Part shown: one piece after another, positions 60,465 through 64,000 of the stretch
Layout of the letters: each line of letters opens with the position of its first letter
How positions within the stretch are numbered: the first letter of the stretch is position 1
From: UBA4729 sp039931245
GTDB lineage: Bacteria > Patescibacteriota > Saccharimonadia > Saccharimonadales > UBA4665
DNA length: 64,000 bases
Direction of reading: 5' to 3'
Assembly: GCA_039931245.1 (NCBI GenBank)
Contig: JBDTSH010000016.1
Coordinates: 1-64,000 of the forward strand
Made by a program: the position numbers and the translations under genes
Notes under the pieces: generated by a model
Databases searched by the model: none
Seen by the model: only the letters and a program-made list of their open reading frames with translations
Told to the model about the DNA's origin: nothing

Positions 60465-61268
60465 TTAGTAGATGTCTCGGCGGCGGAAGCCCCACCATGA
60501 CAGGGTAATGCACATTAACCCGATTCCAATGAGGTAGACATTCAACCCTGTTGAAACATGTCCAGCTAGGATCTGCGTCGGGCTGTAGTAGTGGTACGGC
60601 AGCAGTTTAGCTGGTAATTGGATATAGTGACTAATCCCGCTAAGCGAGGCGAGTAAGTAGCCGCCGATACTAACAAACGTAGCCACTGCGACGCTTGAAC
60701 GGCGCGTTATGTTGCTGGCGGCAGTTAGGGTAAAAGCGATCGCCCCAAAACTGAGTGAGAAAAGTGAGCAGTACAAACTGGCAAGCAGTAAGTGAGACGA
60801 GCTAATCTGTAAATCAACAAGCTTGGCCAACACAATCATCGTAACTGCCGACAGCGCGCCAACAACACTCACGAGGATTACTCCGCTCAAAGCTTTGGCG
60901 GCAAGCAGTCGGCCCCTGCTAATCGGCCGAGCTAATGCCAGTTCCAGTGTATGATTCTGCTCCTCGCGGGCTAGCAGACTGCTGCCAAGGCCAATTGCCA
61001 TGATAATTTGGATGAACGGAATAGTTGCGTAGAAAAGCTGTGAATTGAGGTAACCGATGGGTGTGACGATGTCGACTTCACTGCCACCAGTTTTCAAATC
61101 ACGAAGAGCGGCGGGCAGTTGATTAAGTACATTGTTAAGTTGGGTGGCTTGGCTGTGGATTGAGGGATATATCAAAAGTATTGTGGTCACAATAACGAGC
61201 GTGCACACGATCCACCAAAAAATGTAAGTTTTGCGTTGGTTTAGCTCCCAGCGGATTGTCGGTATCAT
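60465..61268 (-). CDS. ABC-2 type permease
   Basis: A 267-residue six-span permease: N-terminal WELNQRKTYIFWWIVCTLVIVTTILLIY, then IIMAIGLGSSLLAREEQNHTLELALARPISRGRLLAAKALSG (the ABC-2 signature), and three more spans ending LIGIGLMCITLSWWGFRRRDIY. Overlaps the ATPase gene upstream by ATGA (61265-61268), so the two are co-translated. Export of drugs or small molecules is likely; specificity unknown. Confidence 0.9.
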   Translation of the reverse strand: MIPTIRWELNQRKTYIFWWIVCTLVIVTTILLIYPSIHSQATQLNNVLNQLPAALRDLKTGGSEVDIVTPIGYLNSQLFYATIPFIQIIMAIGLGSSLLAREEQNHTLELALARPISRGRLLAAKALSGVILVSVVGALSAVTMIVLAKLVDLQISSSHLLLASLYCSLFSLSFGAIAFTLTAASNITRRSSVAVATFVSIGGYLLASLSGISHYIQLPAKLLPYHYYSPTQILAGHVSTGLNVYLIGIGLMCITLSWWGFRRRDIY

Positions 61269-62158
61269 GATGCGTCTCCATAAAACTCCAAAAAATCATC
61301 CTCGAGATCCAAACTTCGGGTGGTAAGCTCACGTATCTCGAAATGGCTGAGGCTCTCTAGGGCTTGTTTGATTTCGCCGGTCGGTTGCAATAGCGCGGTA
61401 TGAGCACCGGAATTTGATAAGAACTTGAGGCCTTTGGCTGATTTGCTTTTCTGAAGTTCGGCCGGGTCGGTAAATATAACTTTAAAAATCGTTTTCGCGA
61501 GGGTGGCGTCGTGGTTGAGAGTCTGCTCGTGTACCAGCTTGCCGTGGCGAACAATCCCGATCCGGTCACAGATTCGTTGGGCTTCGGCGAGGTTGTGGCT
61601 GCTCATCAGGATGGCGGCTCCTCGTTGTTTGGACTCGCGCACAGTTTCATAAAAAGCTTCTTGCATGAGTGGATCGAGACCGCTGGTCGGCTCGTCCAAG
61701 ATGAGGACGTCGGGCTGGTGCATAAATGCTTGAATAAGACCAATCTTTTGTCGATTCCCTTTTGAGAGGTTGCCGATAGGTTTGTCGAGGTCGGCCTCAA
61801 ACCGTTTTTCGAGGGCCTTACGATTGCCTGTAACTTTGTGAAGGCTGCCGAGGTAATCCAATAATTCTTTGCCGGTTGGTTTGGTGAACAACTCGACATC
61901 ACCGGAGAGATAGCCGACGTGCTTCTTGACTTCCACGGATTGCTTGACACTGTCGAGGCCCATGATTATGGCCGACCCAGATGTCGGGTGTAAAAAATTT
62001 AATAATAAGCGGATAGTAGTCGACTTTCCGGCCCCGTTGGCCCCCAGAAAACCATAGACTTCACCAGGCTCAATGCTAATCGATAAACTTTTGAGAGCGG
62101 CAACTTTATCATGTCCGTAGTACTTGGTCAATTGGTCAGTTAGGATGCTGGTAGCCAT
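61265..62158 (-). CDS. ABC-2 transporter ATP-binding protein
   Basis: A 297-residue ATPase. Walker A GANGAGKST, Q-loop GYLSGDVELF, signature LSKGNRQKIGLIQAF (typical of DrrA/CcmA-type), Walker B VLILDEPTSGLDPL, H-loop MSSHNLAEA. A C-terminal ~80-residue part (HEQTLNHDATLAKTIFKVIF...) is the usual DrrA accessory domain. TATACT lies 10 nt before the ATG. With the downstream permease it forms a two-gene exporter. Confidence 0.93.
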   Translation of the reverse strand: MATSILTDQLTKYYGHDKVAALKSLSISIEPGEVYGFLGANGAGKSTTIRLLLNFLHPTSGSAIIMGLDSVKQSVEVKKHVGYLSGDVELFTKPTGKELLDYLGSLHKVTGNRKALEKRFEADLDKPIGNLSKGNRQKIGLIQAFMHQPDVLILDEPTSGLDPLMQEAFYETVRESKQRGAAILMSSHNLAEAQRICDRIGIVRHGKLVHEQTLNHDATLAKTIFKVIFTDPAELQKSKSAKGLKFLSNSGAHTALLQPTGEIKQALESLSHFEIRELTTRSLDLEDDFLEFYGDAS

Positions 62159-62274
62159 AATACTTATGAGTATACGCTCAGCTATCTGTAACCCCGCACA
62201 ATCATGGCAAAAAGTGAGAGTTTTCCAAAAAAATTCCCCTGCGCAGTCTACGCAATCTACGCCAGTGGACGAGT

Positions 62275-62388
62275 TTAGTGCTGCTGATTTTTTGGGCTGA
62301 TGCCTTTATTGGCAGTTCTATCCACATCAAATATCTCTTCAGCATCGTCGCGAGGGGAACATAAGTCGGAGTCTCCAATTACGTGCAA
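62275..62388 (-). CDS. possible 37-aa small protein or gene remnant
   Basis: TTG 62388 to TAA 62275 encodes a protein-like acidic sequence: CSPRDDAEEIFDVDRTANKG, ending ISPKNQQH. A stop lies just upstream and there is no ATG or Shine-Dalgarno, so it could be the end of a decayed gene. No family recognised. Confidence 0.35.
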   Translation of the reverse strand: MHVIGDSDLCSPRDDAEEIFDVDRTANKGISPKNQQH

Positions 62389-62521
62389 GGCGAAACACTA
62401 GGAGCGCGGCTTAGGAGTAAGTGAACATCCAAAAAAACTCATGTTTACGGCAAATATGATGTCCCCAAAATCCTCAAGAACATTTTACGGAGCATACTAT
62501 GTTGTTAAAGCGGCGGTGTGG

Positions 62522-62932
62522 TTAGGGGTGTTGGCTCAAAAACTGACCCTTAAGGCCCTGCAGAGTGGTAGACGTCCGAAAGCTAGGAGGGATATCGATT
62601 TGTTCCAATTGCCCATCATTCTGACTTCTCCAGTGCCGAAAGGTTAAATTTAAGGGGGGCACATTTAGAGGCTTATCATCTTGGCCGACCGGAATTCCTA
62701 AAACGCTATCCTGTGCGGACTCAATCCGCAGATGGTTAAGCCCAAGCTTTGCGAGAATCTCCGTCGCCGCTGACAGCCTATCCGGGAGTAACGTCTTGGC
62801 AGTCACGTCGATAACGGGCTGACCCTCACTGGTAAGGTGCAAATCGTACTCGGGCGAGCCTACCTCGTTAGATCGCCTCAAAGTAACTTGGAATGGTACG
62901 TCAATAGGATTCTCGAATTGGCTTTTTAGCAT
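62522..62932 (-). CDS. hypothetical protein (136 aa)
   Basis: Soluble beta-rich protein starting MLKSQFENPIDVPFQVTLRRSNEVG, with central EYDLHLTSEGQPVIDVTAKTLLPDR and a Trp-containing C-terminal half (LTFRHWRSQND). Composition and codon use look genuine, but there is no family match. It lies before the two receiver genes on the same strand. Confidence 0.6.
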   Translation of the reverse strand: MLKSQFENPIDVPFQVTLRRSNEVGSPEYDLHLTSEGQPVIDVTAKTLLPDRLSAATEILAKLGLNHLRIESAQDSVLGIPVGQDDKPLNVPPLNLTFRHWRSQNDGQLEQIDIPPSFRTSTTLQGLKGQFLSQHP

Positions 62933-63140
62933 GAGCTTATTCTGGATTAGCGGGGCGGATATTTCAATACTAATATCCGATTATTTAATGAATTTGTCGC
63001 GACAAAGACTCAACCACAATAGCAATGTAAGTTGCTTAAATTTATTTCAGGTTTTGACACGACCTTACAGCCCGATGCCCAAGTATCTTCAATTATTTGC
63101 GGAGATTACAACTTGCCATGAGCTTGCCGTTCGGAACTGA

Positions 63141-63542
63141 CTAATTTTTGATCGGTAGACTGATGCTGAGTATGAGCGCCTGAAGGTCCGAAATATTAAA
63201 CGGTTTGCCCAAAAAATGATAAGCTCCGATGCCCTTATCTTCGGCTCTAAAAATATTGTCGAGAGTATCATCGGCTGTTAACATGATGACTTTGGTCTCG
63301 GCGAAAGTTTCGTCATTATGAACAATGTCCATAAAATCAAGGCCACTTTTTTTAGGCATATGAAGATCTAGAATGACAATATCGGGGTGAATAGCGTTCA
63401 TTTGCATAATACCCGAAGCGACGTCAGCACTCTCTGTAACTACAATATCTAGGAAATCTTGTTCTTCAACGGCAAGTCGAACAGCGTTTCTGATATCGGC
63501 ATCATCATCGACAATGAGGATCTTCTTTGTTGGCTTAGTCAT
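63141..63542 (-). CDS. single-domain response regulator
   Basis: Receiver-only protein (133 aa from ATG 63542; GTG at 63548 is the alternative). Acidic pocket KKILIVDDDADI, phospho-acceptor Asp in DIVILDLHMPKKSGLDF, VIMLTAD, and the conserved Lys in FLGKPFNI. No output domain. It lies 78 nt downstream of another receiver gene and no kinase is adjacent in this window. Confidence 0.9.
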   Translation of the reverse strand: MTKPTKKILIVDDDADIRNAVRLAVEEQDFLDIVVTESADVASGIMQMNAIHPDIVILDLHMPKKSGLDFMDIVHNDETFAETKVIMLTADDTLDNIFRAEDKGIGAYHFLGKPFNISDLQALILSISLPIKN

Positions 63543-63620
63543 TAGCACCTATATGCTCCTAGTGCCCCTAGTATAGCTTATTGGCGGGACTTCTCTTAGT
63601 ACAAGCCCTCGCCGTCGTGA

Positions 63621-63992
63621 TTATTGATTGCCGGCGTGCTTAGCGACAGTCGCCAATAAATGATCCATTTGAAAAGGTTTGGACACGAAGTCATCGGCAC
63701 CTGACTCGTGGGCTATTTGTTCAATATCCTTCGTGGCAGAAACCAAAATTATGGGGATATGTTTGGTTGCTTCGTTGCTCTTTAGAAATTTACACACATC
63801 TCGCCCGTCCATACCGGACATCCATACATCAAGCAATAAGAGGTCTGGCAAGGGGGCCTTTATATTCTGGGCGACTGCCCCGTCTTCTGTTGTTTCGACG
63901 CTATAGCCTTCTTCTTCGAGCATTATCTTCAGTGCATCCAATATAGCGTAGTTATCATCGGCGACTAGAATCTTTATCTTTGCTTTTTTCAA
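63621..63992 (-). CDS. single-domain response regulator
   Basis: A 123-residue receiver (IKILVADDNYAILDALK, LLLLDVWMSGMDGRD with phospho-acceptor Asp, IILVSATK, the Lys in DFVSKPFQMDH). Start is TTG at 63992; an in-frame TAA at 63998-63996 shows the gene is complete and not cut by the window edge. No output domain. Two consecutive receivers suggest a phosphorelay or a kinase gene just beyond the right edge. Confidence 0.88.
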   Translation of the reverse strand: MKKAKIKILVADDNYAILDALKIMLEEEGYSVETTEDGAVAQNIKAPLPDLLLLDVWMSGMDGRDVCKFLKSNEATKHIPIILVSATKDIEQIAHESGADDFVSKPFQMDHLLATVAKHAGNQ

Positions 63993-64000
63993 CGCTTAGC

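Noticed and set aside
1..64000. prophage, insertion sequence or CRISPR array
   Set aside because: No transposase, integrase, phage structural gene or regularly spaced repeats were found; the window reads as ordinary chromosome.

Overview
This 64 kb window looks like chromosome from a streamlined, host-associated or epibiotic bacterium of the Candidate Phyla Radiation, most likely Candidatus Saccharibacteria (TM7). That assignment is inference. It rests on Gram-positive-style surface genes (sortase, LysM-Rpf protein, MarP-like proteases), a sigma-region-4/HARE-HTH fusion protein, a membrane-anchored Clp-type ATPase, small lineage-restricted membrane proteins, an oxidative pentose-phosphate operon plus malic enzyme as the only clear central metabolism, and no amino-acid or cofactor pathways. 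The standard genetic code fits all genes. No phage, IS element or CRISPR array was seen.

Layout. 1-1.3 kb: end of a division/wall cluster (murG, ftsQ). 1.3-2.2 kb: long gene-poor stretch with a tandem 38-bp repeat. 2.2-5.7 kb: sigma4-HARE regulator and topA. 6.0-7.4 kb: an RNA-rich region with a consensus promoter, about 350 nt of folded sequence and an intrinsic terminator, then small ORFs. 7.4-14.4 kb: pth, der, an RsuA-family pseudouridine synthase, a response regulator, a histidine kinase and malic enzyme, all on the minus strand. 14.8-16.8 kb: two paralogous hypothetical genes flanking a TetR regulator. 17-26.4 kb: tRNA-Glu, a secreted three-repeat protein, rlmH, a methyltransferase, a second two-component pair, a DUF3048 protein, gltX and a single-span surface protein. 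26.5-34.4 kb: PEGA protein, sortase, tRNA-Leu, three small-molecule or peptide hydrolase/kinase-like genes, xth and pyrH. 34.6-42.9 kb: membrane Clp-like ATPase with partner, tRNA-Ser, MacB-type ABC exporter, NRAMP-like carrier and a MarP-like protease. 43-46 kb: zwf-gnd-pgl operon, with a second MarP-like protease diverging from it. 47.4-54.5 kb: small proteins, RRM protein, ABC-F ATPase and a DExH helicase. 54.8-64 kb: RND transporter, LysM-Rpf protein, PNPOx-like protein, Crp/Fnr regulator, ABC-2 exporter and two single-domain response regulators.

The genes group into translation and RNA maintenance (pth, der, rluB-like, rlmH, gltX, ABC-F, three tRNAs), envelope biogenesis and surface display (murG, ftsQ, sortase, Rpf, proteases, repeat protein), NADPH supply (zwf, gnd, pgl, malic enzyme), export (two ABC systems, RND) and signalling (two kinases, four receiver proteins, TetR, Crp). 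Many operon joints overlap by ATGA or TAATG.

The most interesting signals are: (i) the promoter-to-terminator structured RNA at 6.3-6.67 kb; (ii) a repeated -10-like hexamer ending 6-8 nt before the start codon of at least eleven genes, which suggests widespread leaderless mRNAs; (iii) the secreted protein with three NTGPDS-type repeats; (iv) the duplicated gene pair around TetR; (v) the membrane Clp-like ATPase that lacks an obvious ClpP-docking loop; (vi) several microproteins, one with a near-perfect Shine-Dalgarno.
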